A program made the translations under genes and the position numbers. The notes beneath the pieces were generated by a model. It did no database searches. It was not told where the DNA came from and was given only the letters and a program-made list of their open reading frames with translations. Of a DNA stretch of 64,000 nucleotides, positions 45,983-57,587 are shown in pieces. The DNA is from Haematobia irritans (Eukaryota; Arthropoda; Insecta; Diptera; Muscidae): assembly GCF_050003625.1 (NCBI RefSeq), contig NC_134400.1, positions 65,609,626 through 65,673,625 on the forward strand, read 5' to 3'. Within the stretch, counting starts at the first letter, position 1. Each line of letters opens with the position of its first letter.

Positions 45983-48900
45983 TATGTTATGTTATGTTAT
46001 GTTAAAGTGGCAGCCCGATTAAGATTCAGGCTCACTTAGACTATTCAGTCCATTGTGATACAACATTAACTAAAAGTACCTATTACATATGGACACTTCT
46101 AGTTTTAACCGCTGAACCTTCTTGATTATTTTTCTTTGTTGACCCAACCAGATTGTTCCAAAAATATTAGCAGACTGCTTAAGTTAACGTTTTCCAGATC
46201 CGCCAGTAATCTGAAGCTATATGCTCCTAAAAGTTGCGTGCGCTTTACACAAAATGCAGGACACTCACACAAGAGGTGTTTAATTGATTCTTTTTCCTCC
46301 GCATCATGACAGCTCATACAATAGTCATTATACTTCGCGCCAAGAGTTTTTGCAAAATCTCCTATCAGGCAGCGACCCGTTATAGCAGATATCAGGAGTG
46401 ATATCTGACGTCTCGAGAACATTAGCATATCTAGTGTGCGGTTTAAGTTGAAATGGGGCCATATTTGCTTGGTGTCGTTACAACCCTTGCAATTCTCCCA
46501 TCGAACATTTGCCATCATAACAGCCTTCTCACGCAGCATGAGCTTGCAGGTAGCTAGGGGCATACCAACAAATTCTAGTTCCCCTGGAATATGTAAGGTA
46601 GTCCCTAGCCTTGCCAACTCATCCGCTTCGCAGTTCCCCGGTATGTTCCTATGGCCAGGCACCCATATTAGGTGAATATTGTACTGCTCAGCCATCTCAT
46701 TGAGAGATTTGCGGCAATCGATGGCCGTTTTCGAGTTGAGGAACACAGAGTCCAAGGATTTTATTGCAGGTTGACTGTCTGAGTATATATTAATGCCCAC
46801 ATTTTTTGGAACATTACTTCTCAGCCAATTCGCCACCTCTCTTATTGCCAATATTTCAGCCTGAAAAACACTACAGCGATTAGGTAATCTTTTCGCTATT
46901 CGAATTTCCAGATCTTTAGAATATACTCCGAAACCCACTTGGCCATCCAATTTGGAGCCATCAGTGTAGAAATCTATATATCTTTTATTCCCCAGGGTCC
47001 GTGTACACCACGCCTCACTGTTGGGAATTAGAGTCTCAAACTTTTTGTCGAAAAGTGGACTCGCCAAAGTGTAATCCACTACGTTAGGCACATCTGGCAT
47101 TATTTTGAGGACCGAACTGTGACCGTAACTTTTTTCCGACCACAGCGATAGCTCGCGCAACCGCACAGCCGTTGTTGCAGCTGACTGTTTGGCCAAAATG
47201 TCTAAAGGCAATAGATGAAGTATGACATTAAGGGAGTTTGTTCCTGTCTTGCCGAATGCACCTGAGATACACAAGCACGCCATACGCTGAACTTTGTCTA
47301 AACTTGTCGGCTGGTGAAGTGCCGGCCACCAGACTACAACACCATATAGCATTATAGGTCTAACCACTGCCGTGTATAGCCAATGTACAATTTTTGGTTT
47401 TAGTCCCCACTTTTTCCCTATTGCCTTTTTGCACGAGTATAAAGCTACCGTTGCTTTCCTCGCCCTTTCTTCAATATTAAGCTTAAAGTTCAGCTTCCTG
47501 TCCAAAATAACGCCAAGGTATTTTGCACACTCCCTAAAGGGAATTTCAATACCCCCTAAGGAAATGGGCCTAACCGTGGGAGTTTTGCGATCTTTGCAGT
47601 ACATGACTATTTCTGTCTTTGCAGGATTTACCCCAAGACCATTATCTTTCGCCCATTTCTCAGTCATCCGGAGGGCTCTCTGTATAATATCTCTAATTGT
47701 TGATGGGAATTTTCCCCTGACTGCTAGCGCCACATCATCTGCGTATGCCACCACTTGTATCCTTTCTTTTTCTAGGGAAACCAGAAGGTCGTTTATAGCA
47801 ACATTCCAAAGAAGAGGTGATAGAACTCCTCCTTGAGGTGTGCCTCTGTTCACATACTTTTGTATGTTTGCTTGTCCTAGTGTGGCTGAAATACGTCTCT
47901 TCATTAGCAGTTCGTCTAACAGCCTGAGTATACATGGATCGACATTCAGAGTTGTCAGTCCATTTAATATCGAGCTCGTATGGACATTATTGAACGCCCC
48001 TTCGATGTCTAGAAACGCCACGATTGTGTATTCTTTGACAGATAGTGAGCTTTCAATAAAGCTGACTAGTTCATGTAGTGCGGTCTCAGTAGACCTGCCC
48101 TTCGAGTATGCATGCTGTCGTTTCGAGAACAAACTTGAATCGATGCTAGTTCTAAGATAAATATCTATCATCCTCTCCAGAGTCTTAAGTAGGAATGAGG
48201 ATAAGCTGATTGGTCGGAAATCCTTCGCCCTCGAGTGAGAGGCTTTTCCCGCTTTAGGTATGAAAACGACTTTTGTTTCCCTCCACTTTCCTGGGATATA
48301 TGATAAGTTGATACATCCTTTATATATCACCGACAACCAGGGGATAATTTTGTCAGTTACAGCTTGTAACTCCGCCGGAGTAATTCCATCAGGTCCAGTG
48401 GATTTGAATGGTCCAAAGCTATTTAGCGCCCATCTTATTCTAGTTTCCGATACAATTTCCTCGACAGGAAACGACCGCTGAGCAACTGTGGCACCGCCAG
48501 TACATGGTTCAACCGTCTGATTTCCAGGAAAATGTGTGTCCAATAGTACCTCCAGCGTCTCCTCACTGGACGTTGTCCAATTACCCTCCGATGTTTTAAT
48601 GAAACCTGGAGCGGAGTTGGTGGATGCTAGAACCTTCCGTAGTCTGGAAGCCTCGGACGTATTCTCAATACTGCTGCAGTAAGCATTCCAAGAGTTATGC
48701 TGAGCCTTTCTCAGTTCTCGCTTGTATCCTCTCAGATTCTTCTTGTAAGCGTCCCAGTCCTCAGGGGCTCTGGTGGACTTTGCCTTGTTAAAGAGCTTCC
48801 TGCAGGATTTCCTCATATTACTTAATTCCGTAGACCACCATGGTGGTCGATGTTTCCCCCTTGGCTTTCCTCTAGGGCATGCAGCTTTCAGTGAGATGTT

Positions 48901-49362
48901 GAAGGCCTTAGTAATCCGCTCCACTGCGTGTTCGATATCTTGCACATTTCTCATATTTGTCTCTGTTATTTCCGGTATCATCATATTGAACGATTCCCTA
49001 TACCTATTCCAGTCAGCTTTCCTAACATTTGGCGGAAATATGATCTTGGTGATATGAACATCAAATTTGAAACTGATGTAGCGATGATCTGAGAAGCTGT
49101 GTTCACTTAAAACCTGCCACTCAGATATCATTTCATTCAGTTCTTGCGAGGCCAAGGTGATGTCCAAAACCTCTTGCCTGTTTTTAGTGACAAAGGTTGG
49201 GACATCTCCCTTGTTGCAAACTACCAGATTAGTACGCAAAATAAACTCTATTAGCGACTCTCCCCTTGCATTAGTATCACTACTTCCCCATATACTATGA
49301 TGTGCATTCGCATGGCATCCCATAATGAGTTTCGTCTTTGTTTTCAGTGACTCCTCCACTAT
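45983..49362 (-). mobile_element. Array unit U4: truncated element with uninterrupted ORF2
   Basis: This is the only unit in which the base lost elsewhere is present (CGCCCTCGAG near 48230), giving one continuous frame. It also has one more tail repeat than its neighbours at the junction with U5. The upstream junction is the same GTGGAGGAG breakpoint. Confidence 0.88.
46126..49359 (-). CDS. ORF2 of unit U4: partial endonuclease, RT, RNase H, zinc knuckle
   Basis: The 1077-codon frame begins at a GTG in the middle of the endonuclease, so the N-terminal half of that domain is absent and the GCDANAHH motif is mutated to GCHANAHH. RT motifs are complete: KVVFIPKAGK, FRPISLSSFLLKTLERM, AFLDIEGAFNNV, GTPQGGVLSPLLWN, VVAYADDVAL, GVILDRKLNF. 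RNase H keeps its acidic residues (TDGS, QAE, YSDSQ, CEADE). A C-terminal cluster, CMSCHDAEEKESIKHLLCEC, resembles the knuckle seen in LOA/I elements. Cleavage of target DNA is not expected, but the RT could be active if translated. No promoter or ATG is visible at the start. Similar length and motifs in copies A and B confirm the family. Confidence 0.85.
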   Translation of the reverse strand: MEESLKTKTKLIMGCHANAHHSIWGSSDTNARGESLIEFILRTNLVVCNKGDVPTFVTKNRQEVLDITLASQELNEMISEWQVLSEHSFSDHRYISFKFDVHITKIIFPPNVRKADWNRYRESFNMMIPEITETNMRNVQDIEHAVERITKAFNISLKAACPRGKPRGKHRPPWWSTELSNMRKSCRKLFNKAKSTRAPEDWDAYKKNLRGYKRELRKAQHNSWNAYCSSIENTSEASRLRKVLASTNSAPGFIKTSEGNWTTSSEETLEVLLDTHFPGNQTVEPCTGGATVAQRSFPVEEIVSETRIRWALNSFGPFKSTGPDGITPAELQAVTDKIIPWLSVIYKGCINLSYIPGKWRETKVVFIPKAGKASHSRAKDFRPISLSSFLLKTLERMIDIYLRTSIDSSLFSKRQHAYSKGRSTETALHELVSFIESSLSVKEYTIVAFLDIEGAFNNVHTSSILNGLTTLNVDPCILRLLDELLMKRRISATLGQANIQKYVNRGTPQGGVLSPLLWNVAINDLLVSLEKERIQVVAYADDVALAVRGKFPSTIRDIIQRALRMTEKWAKDNGLGVNPAKTEIVMYCKDRKTPTVRPISLGGIEIPFRECAKYLGVILDRKLNFKLNIEERARKATVALYSCKKAIGKKWGLKPKIVHWLYTAVVRPIMLYGVVVWWPALHQPTSLDKVQRMACLCISGAFGKTGTNSLNVILHLLPLDILAKQSAATTAVRLRELSLWSEKSYGHSSVLKIMPDVPNVVDYTLASPLFDKKFETLIPNSEAWCTRTLGNKRYIDFYTDGSKLDGQVGFGVYSKDLEIRIAKRLPNRCSVFQAEILAIREVANWLRSNVPKNVGINIYSDSQPAIKSLDSVFLNSKTAIDCRKSLNEMAEQYNIHLIWVPGHRNIPGNCEADELARLGTTLHIPGELEFVGMPLATCKLMLREKAVMMANVRWENCKGCNDTKQIWPHFNLNRTLDMLMFSRRQISLLISAITGRCLIGDFAKTLGAKYNDYCMSCHDAEEKESIKHLLCECPAFCVKRTQLLGAYSFRLLADLENVNLSSLLIFLEQSGWVNKEK

Positions 49363-52300
49363 GTTATGTTATGTTATGTTATGTTAAAGTGGCAGCCCGA
49401 TTAAGATTCAGGCTCACTTAGACTATTCAGTCCATTGTGATACCACATTAACTAAAAGTACCTATTACATATGGGCACTTCTAGTTTTAACCGCTGAACC
49501 TTCTTGATTATTTTTCTTTGTTGAACCAACCAGATTGTTCCAAAAACATTAGCAGACTGCTTAAGTTAACGTTTTCCAGATCCGCCAGTAATCTGAAGCT
49601 ATATGCTCCTAAAAGTTGCTTGCGCTTTACACAAAATGCAGGACACTCACACAAGAGGTGTTTAATTGATTCTTTTTCCTCCGCATCATGACAGCTCATA
49701 CAATAGTCATTATACTTCGCGCCAATAGTTTTTGCAAAATCTCCTATCAGGCAGCGACCCGTTATAGCAGATATCAGGAGTGATATCTGACGTCTCGAGA
49801 ACATTAGCATATCTAGTGTGCGGTTTAAGTTGAAATGGGGCCATATTTGCTTGGTGTCGTTACAACCCTTGCAATTCTCCCATCGAACATTTGCCATCAT
49901 AACAGCCTTCTCACGCAGCATGAGCTTGCAGGTAGCTAGGGGCATACCAACAAATTCTAGTTCCCCTGGAATATGTAAGGTAGTCCCTAGCCTTGCCAAC
50001 TCATCGGCTTCGCAGTTCCCCGGTATGTTCCTATGGCCAGGCACCCATATTAGGTGAATATTGTACTGCTCAGCCATCTCATTGAGAGATTTGCGGCAAT
50101 CGATGGCCGTTTTCGAGTTGAGGAACACAGAGTCCAAGGATTTTATTGCAGGTTGACTGTCTGAGTATATATTAATGCCCACATTTTTTGGAACATTACT
50201 TCTCAGTCAATTCGCCACCTCTCTTATTGCCAATATTTCAGCCTGAAAAACACTACAGCGATTAGGTAATCTTTTCGCTATTCGAATTTCCAGATCTTTA
50301 GAATATACTCCGAAACCCACTTGGCCATCCAATTTGGAGCCATCAGTGTAGAAATCTATATATCTTTTATTCCCCAGGGTCCGTGTACACCACGCCTCAC
50401 TGTTGGGAATTAGAGTCTCAAACTTTTTGTCGAAAAGTGGACTCGCCAAAGTGTAATCCACTACGTTAGGCACATCTGGCATTATTTTGAGGACCGAACT
50501 GTGACCGTAACTTTTTTCCGACCACAGCGATAGCTCGCGCAACCGCACAGCCGTTGTTGCAGCTGACTGTTTGGCCAAAATGTCTAAAGGCAATAGATGA
50601 AGTATGACATTAAGGGAGTTTGTTCCTGTCTTGCCGAATGCACCTGAGATACACAAGCACGCCATACGCTGAACTTTGTCTAAACTTGTCGGCTGGTGAA
50701 GTGCCGGCCACCAGACTACAACACCATATAGCATTATAGGTCTAACCACTGCCGTGTATAGCCAATGTACAATTTTTGGTTTTAGTCCCCACTTTTTCCC
50801 TATTGCCTTTTTGCACGAGTATAAAGCTACCGTTGCTTTCCTCGCCCTTTCTTCAATAACAAGCTTAAAGTTCAGCTTCCTGTCCAAAATAACGCCAAGG
50901 TATTTTGCACACTCCCTAAAGGGAATTTCAATACCCCCTAAGGAAATGGGCCTAACCGTGGGAGTTTTGCGATCTTTGCAGTACATGACTATTTCTGTCT
51001 TTGCAGGATTTACCCCAAGACCATTATCTTTCGCCCATTTCTCAGTCATCCGGAGGGCTCTCTGTATAATATCTCTAATTGTTGATGGGAATTTTCCCCT
51101 GACTGCTAGCGCCACATCATCTGCGTATGCCACCACTTGTATCCTTTCTTTTTCTAGGGAAACCAGAAGGTCGTTTATAGCAACATTCCAAAGAAGAGGT
51201 GATAGAACTCCTCCTTGAGGTGTGCCTCTGTTCACATACTTTTGTATGTTTGCTTGTCCTAGTGTGGCTGAAATACGTCTCTTCATTAGCAGTTCGTCTA
51301 ACAGCCTGAGTATACATGGATCGACATTCAGAGTTGTCAGTCCATTTAATATCGAGCTCGTATGGACATTATTGAACGCCCCTTCGATGTCTAGAAACGC
51401 CACGATTGTGTATTCTTTGACAGATAGTGAGCTTTCAATAAAGCTGACTAGTTCATGTAGTGCGGTCTCAGTAGACATGCCCTTCGAGTATGCTTGCTGT
51501 CGTTTCGAGAACAAACTTGAATCGATGCTAGTTCTAAGATAAATATCTATCATCCTCTCCAGAGTCTTAAGTAGGAATGAGGATAAGCTTATTGGTCGGA
51601 AATCCTTCGCCTCGAGTGAGAGGCTTTTCCCGCTTTAGGTATGAAAACGACTTTTGTTTCCCTCCACTTTCCTGGGATATATGATAAGTTCATACATCCT
51701 TTATATATCACCGACAACCAGGGGATAATTTTGTCAGTTACAGCTTGTAACTCCGCCGGAGTAATTCCATCAGGTCCAGTGGATTTGAATGGTCCAAAGC
51801 TATTTAGCGCCCATCTTATTCTAGTTTCCGATACAATTTCCTCGACAGGAAACGACCGCTGAGCAACTGTGGCACCGCCAGTACATGGTTCAACCGTCTG
51901 ATTTCCAGGAAAATGTGTGTCCAATAGTACCTCCAGCGTCTCCTCACTGGACGTTGTCCAATTACCCTCCGATGTTTTAATGAAACCTGGAGCGGAGTTG
52001 GTGGATGCTAGAACCTTCCGTAGTCTGGAAGCCTCGGACGTATTCTCAATACTGCTGCAGTAAGCATTCCAAGAGTTATGCTGAGCCTTTCTCAGTTCTC
52101 GCTTGTATCCTCTCAGATTCTTCTTGTAAGCGTCCCAGTCCTCAGGGGCTCTGGTGGACTTTGCCTTGTTAAAGAGCTTCCTGCAGGATTTCCTCATATT
52201 ACTTAATTCCGTAGACCACCATGGTGGTCGATGTTTCCCCCTTGGCTTTCCTCTAGGGCATGCAGCTTTCAGTGAGATGTTGAAGGCCTTAGTAATCCGC

Positions 52301-52740
52301 TCCACTGCGTGTTCGATATCTTGCACATTTCTCATATTTGTCTCTGTTATTTCCGGTATCATCATATTGAACGATTCCCTATACCTATTCCAGTCAGCTT
52401 TCCTAACATTTGGCGGACATATGATCTTGGTGATATGAACATCAAATTTGAAACTGATGTAGCGATGATCTGAGAAGCTGTGTTCACTTAAAACCTGCCA
52501 CTCAGATATCATTTCATTCAGTTCTTGCGAGGCCAAGGTGATGTCCAAAACCTCTTGCCTGTTTTTAGTGACAAAGGTTGGGACATCTCCCTTGTTGCAA
52601 ACTACCAGATTAGTACGCAAAATAAACTCTATTAGCGACTCTCCCCTTGCATTAGTATCACTACTTCCCCATATACTATGATGTGCATTCGCATCGCATC
52701 CCATAATGAGTTTCGTCTTTGTTTTCAGTGACTCCTCCAC
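49363..52740 (-). pseudogene. Array unit U5: truncated ORF2, frameshift and nonsense
   Basis: The parts are 51589-52740 (endonuclease remnant and linker), 50207-51553 (RT and the start of RNase H) and 49508-50182 (rest of RNase H and knuckle). A TGG-to-TGA change at about 50206 splits RNase H, and the shared one-base loss lies near 51612. Unlike U1-U4 it keeps Asp in GCDANAHH. Its 3' end (49440-49740) carries the variants of the full-length copy (ATATGGGCAC; GTTGAACCAACC), so U5 is a mosaic. Confidence 0.88.
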
Positions 52741-52883
52741 TATGTTATGTTATGTTATGTTAAAGTGGCAGCCCGATTAAGATTCAGGCTCACTTAGACT
52801 ATTCAGTCCATTGTGATACCACATTAACTAAAAGTACCTATTACATATGGGCACTTCTAGTTTTAACCGCTGAACCTTCTTGA

Positions 52884-55800
52884 TTATTTTTCTTTGTTGA
52901 ACCAACCAGATTGTTCCAAAAACATTAGCAGACTGCTTAAGTTAACGTTTTCCAGATCCGCCAGTAATCTGAAGCTATATGCTCCTAAAAGTTGCTTGCG
53001 CTTTACACAAAATGCAGGACACTCACACAAGAGGTGTTTAATTGATTCTTTTTCCTCCGCATCATGACAGCTCATACAATAGTCATTATACTTCGCGCCA
53101 ATAGTTTTTGCAAAATCTCCTATCAGGCAGCGACCCGTTATAGCAGATATCAGGAGTGATATCTGACGTCTCGAGAACATTAGCATATCTAGTGTGCGGT
53201 TTAAGTTGAAATGGGGCCATATTTGCTTGGTGTCGTTACAACCCTTGCAATTCTCCCATCGAACATTTGCCATCATAACAGCCTTCTCACGCAGCATGAG
53301 CTTGCAGGTAGCTAGGGGCATACCAACAAATTCTAGTTCCCCTGGAATATGTAAGGTAGTCCCTAGCCTTGCCAACTCATCGGCTTCGCAGTTCCCCGGT
53401 ATGTTCCTATGGCCAGGCACCCATATTAGGTGAATATTGTATTGCTCAGCCATCTCATTGAGAGATTTGCGGCAATCGATGGCCGTTTTCGAGTTGAGGA
53501 ACACAGAGTCCAAGGATTTTATTGCAGGTTGACTGTCTGAGTATATATTAATGCCCACATTTTTTGGAACATTACTTCTCAGCCAATTCGCCACCTCTCT
53601 TATTGCTAATATTTCAGCCTGAAAAACACTACAGTGATTAGGTAATCTTTTCGCTATTTGAAGTTCCAAATCATTAGAATATACTCCGAAACCCACTTGT
53701 CCATCGAATTTGGAGCCATCAGTGTAGAAATCTATATATTCTTTATTCCCCGGGGTCTGTGTGCACCACGCCTCACTGTTGGGGATTAGAGTTTCAAACT
53801 TTTTGTCGAAAAGTGGACTCGCCAAAGTGTAATCCACTACGTTAGGCACATCTGACATTGTTTTGAGGACAGAACTGTGACCGTAACCTTTTTCCGACCA
53901 CAGCGATAGTTCGCGCAACCGCACAGCCGTTGTTGCAGCTGACTGTTTGGCCAAAATGTCTAAAGGCAATAGATGCAGCATGACATTAAGGGAATTTGTT
54001 CCTGTCTTGCTGAATGCACCTGAAATACACAAACACGCCATACGCTGAACTTTATCTAAACCAGTCGGTTTCTGAAGTGCCGGCCACCAGACTACAACAC
54101 CATATAGCATTATAGGTCTAACCACTGCCGTGTATAACCAATGCACAATTTTTGGTTTTAGTCCCCACTTTTTTCCTATTGCCTTTTTGCACGAGTACAA
54201 AGCTACAGTTGCCTTCCTCGCCCTTTCTTCAATATTAAGCTTAAAGTTCAGCTTCCTGTCCAAAATAACGCCAAGGTATTTTGCACAATCACCAAAGGGA
54301 ATTTCAATACCCCCTAAGGAAATAGGCCTAACCGTGGGAGTTTTGCGATCTTTGCAGTACATGACTAATTCTGTCTTTGCGGGATTTACCCCAAGACCAT
54401 TGTCTTTCGCCCATTTTTCAGTCATCCGGAGGCCCCTCTGAATAATATCTCTGATTGTGGATGGGAATTTTCCCCTGACTGCCAGAGCTACATCATCTGC
54501 GTATGCCACCACTTTTATCCTTTCTTTTTCTAGAGTAACCAGAAGTATGTTTGCTTGTCCTAGTGTGGCTGAAATACGTCTCTTCATTAGCAGTTCGTCT
54601 AACAGCCTGAGTATACATGGATCAACATTCAGAGTTGTCAGTCCATTTAATATCGAGCTCGGATGGACATTATTGAACGCCCCTTCGATGTCTAGAAACG
54701 CCACGATTGTGTATTCTTTGACAGATAGTGAGCTTTCAATAAAGCTGACTAGTTCATGTAGTGCGGTCTCAGTAGACCTGCCCTTCGAGTATGCATGCTG
54801 CCGTTTCGAGAACAAACTTGAATCGATGCTAGTTCTAAGATAAATATCTATCGTCCTCTCCAGAGTCTTAAGTAGGAATGAGGATAAGCTGATTGGTCGG
54901 AAATCCTTCCCCTCGAGTGAGAGGCTTTTCCCGCTTTAGGTATGAAGACGACTTTTGTTTCCCTCCACTTTCCTGGGATATATGATAAGTTGATACATCC
55001 TTTATATATCACCGACAACCAGGGGATAATTTTGTCAGTTACAGCTTGTAACTCCGCCGGAGTAATTCCATCAGGTCCAGGGGATTTGAATGGTCCAAAG
55101 CTATTTAGCGCCCATCTTATTCTAGTTTCCGATACAATTTCCTCGACAGGAAACGACCGCTGAGCAACTGTGGCACCGCCAGTACATGGTTCAACCGTCT
55201 GATTTCCAGGAAAATGTGTGTCCAATAGTACCTCCAGCGTCTCCTCACTGGACGTTGTCCAATTGCCCTCCGATGTTTTAATGAAACCTGGAGCGGAGTT
55301 GGTGGATGCTAGAACCTTCCGTAGTCTGGACGCCTCGGACGTATTCTCAATACTGCTGCAGTAATCATTCCAAGAGTTATGCTGAGCCTTTCTCAGTTCT
55401 CGCTTGTATCCTCTCAGAATCTTCTTGTAAGCGTCCCAGTCCTCAGAAGCTCTGGTGGACTTTGCCTTGTTAAAGAGCTTCCTGCAGGATTTCCTCATAT
55501 TACTTAATTCCGTAGACCACCATGGTGGTCGATGTTTCCCCCTTGGCTTTCCTCTAGGGCATGCAGCTTTCAGTGAGATGTTGAAGGCCTTAGTAATCCG
55601 CTCCACTGCGTATTCGATATCTTGCACATTTCTCATATTTGTCTCTGTTATTTCCGGTATCATCATATTGAACGATTCCCTATACCTATTCCAGTCAGCT
55701 TTCCTAACATTTGGCGGAAATATGATCTTGGTGATATGAACATCAAATTTGAAACTGATGTAGCGATGATCTGAGAAGCTGTGTTCACTTAAAACCTGCC

Positions 55801-56398
55801 ACTCAGATATCATTTCATTCAGTTCTTGCGAGGCCAAGGTGATGTCCAAAACCTCTTGCCTGTTTTTAGTGACAAAGGTTGGGACATCTCCCTTGTTGCA
55901 AACTACCAGATTAGTACGCAAAATAAACTCTATTAGCGACTCTCCCCTTGCATTAGTATCACTACTTCCCCATATACTATGAGGTGCATTCGCATCGCAT
56001 CCCATAATGAGTTTCGTCTTTGTTTTCCGTGACTCCTCCACTAAGGTCTTAACGGCATATGGAGGCATCTCCCTGTCATGTCCCATGTAGACCGAAGATA
56101 CCCAATATTTGCATTTGGCTATTTCTAAACTTGCAACGACAGTGTCTGTATTGCACATTGAAGGAAGCAGAAACAAATTGAGCTCGTTTTTAGCAATTAT
56201 ACAGGCTCGATTTACATCATTACCAGTATACTGCAATAGTTTGAACCCCGGAGTACTTAATTCACATATTTTGTTTTTATAAACATATGGTTCTTGAATA
56301 AGAACTATATCTATGTCCCCTTTCATCAGGAGAACTTTTAAGGCAGCACATGCAGCCTTACAATGATGAAGATTTATCTGGAGGATCCGTAGGACCAT
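52884..56398 (-). pseudogene. ORF2 of copy F: full endonuclease, RT with core deletion
   Basis: The ATG at 56398 (MVLRILQINLHHCKAACAAL) lies 41 nt inside ORF1 in the +1 frame, so translation probably depended on reinitiation or frameshifting. The EEP endonuclease is complete to the SDHRYI block (LIQEPYVYKN; GCDANAPHSIWGS). The one-base loss near 54910 breaks the frame. A 75-bp in-frame deletion near 54545 removes the 25 residues that include GTPQGGVLSPLLWN, a core RT motif, so RT is inactive. RNase H and the C-terminal knuckle are intact (52884-54000). Confidence 0.87.
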
Positions 56399-57587
56399 CG
56401 AGATTTTCAACAACCGTCACATCAGCCGCTTCAATCGAGTCATCAAGAATGTCCTCTTCAGAGATATCGGTGACTCTCGCAATAACCATAGGTTCAACTT
56501 TGGTGAGTTCTGAGGCAGTAGAAGCCTCCTCAAGCATACGGTATCTATCCATGTCTTCAAATGTCTTGGTATCCCCCTCGACTTCGCAAGAGGATCCGCT
56601 TACTTCTGATTCAGACAGAGGCTTGTCCATTTCTGAATCCTTTAGCTGATCGTTTTTATACACCTTCATTTGGATATAATGAAAGCCATAACATACACGG
56701 CCCTGGGACTTTGCTAGATGTGGCAAAGACTGAGTGTTCAATATAAACACTGCATGCCGTCTTGGCCCATCCACTTCATCCAAACGGCCAACCTTCCAAT
56801 CAGCTGTTGGAAGATCTGGATTGCATTGTTTCAGTCTATTTAAAATAGATTCAGGGTCAGGAGGGATTGCAGGTATCCACGCATGTGCTCTTGGTCTAGC
56901 CGGTATGTCTTTCTTCTCGACTAACTCTAGAGCAGCTCCTTCCCAAACTTCACCAATTAGTATCAGAGCAGCTTTAAAACATTCTATAGACCTCTGGTCC
57001 TCAAATGCGACTAGCTTAAATCGTCCTTGATACCAACCAGCCTCTTGGTGTCGAGGATCTGGGCCGGGAAACTTTTCCAGCACCTGTGAGTAGACGCCAG
57101 ACAAAGCATTCTCAATTTCCCCCCATTTTTGCTTTGGAACCATACCGTCCAATGCTCCTTTATTTATGATAGCCATCCCAAGGCTGTCTTTAGCAACTGA
57201 GGCAAACGATCGTTGATCCCTTTTGGAGGATGGCAGCTCATCCGGTGATCGTTCCCTTTTTCCAGCCTCAAGAATTCCTTGAGCCCATTTTAAGGAATCG
57301 CTTTGTTTAGCCGACAACGTGCTTGGGTCGACTGATCCTAATTTCTTTAGGATAAACAAAGCATTTCTGCGTTCTTTGAATCTCTTTCGTGAGGGATTAC
57401 CTCCGTTTGATGCCGTTACCTTGGAAAAGGTCCGACTTGTCAAATTGTCGCCACCTGTCGACCCGTCTACAGGTCGACTAATTGGGCCTAACTCTTGGTC
57501 ATTGCCCAAATTTATAATTTCAGTCGATACCCGTCCACTGGGCCCTGAAGTTAGCAACCCAGTGGATGTCTTTGAATTTCTCTGCAT
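56358..57587 (-). CDS. ORF1 of copy F (Gag-like, DUF4780-like)
   Basis: This is a complete 409-codon frame; the ATG at 57587 follows a GGTGG-rich leader (CCACCATGCAG context). The N-terminal third is basic and Ser/Gly-rich (GGNPSRKRFKERRNALFILK). The central region has RSFASVAKDSLG, ENALSGVYSQV, GWYQGRFKLVAFEDQRSI, GEVWEGAALELVEKKDIPA and DWKVGRLDEVDGPRRHAVFI, matching the DUF4780 type I associate with LOA-group ORF1. The C terminus is acidic. No CCHC knuckles are present in ORF1; the only one is in ORF2. It likely forms the ribonucleoprotein with the element RNA. Its stop overlaps ORF2. Confidence 0.85.
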   Translation of the reverse strand: MQRNSKTSTGLLTSGPSGRVSTEIINLGNDQELGPISRPVDGSTGGDNLTSRTFSKVTASNGGNPSRKRFKERRNALFILKKLGSVDPSTLSAKQSDSLKWAQGILEAGKRERSPDELPSSKRDQRSFASVAKDSLGMAIINKGALDGMVPKQKWGEIENALSGVYSQVLEKFPGPDPRHQEAGWYQGRFKLVAFEDQRSIECFKAALILIGEVWEGAALELVEKKDIPARPRAHAWIPAIPPDPESILNRLKQCNPDLPTADWKVGRLDEVDGPRRHAVFILNTQSLPHLAKSQGRVCYGFHYIQMKVYKNDQLKDSEMDKPLSESEVSGSSCEVEGDTKTFEDMDRYRMLEEASTASELTKVEPMVIARVTDISEEDILDDSIEAADVTVVENLDGPTDPPDKSSSL

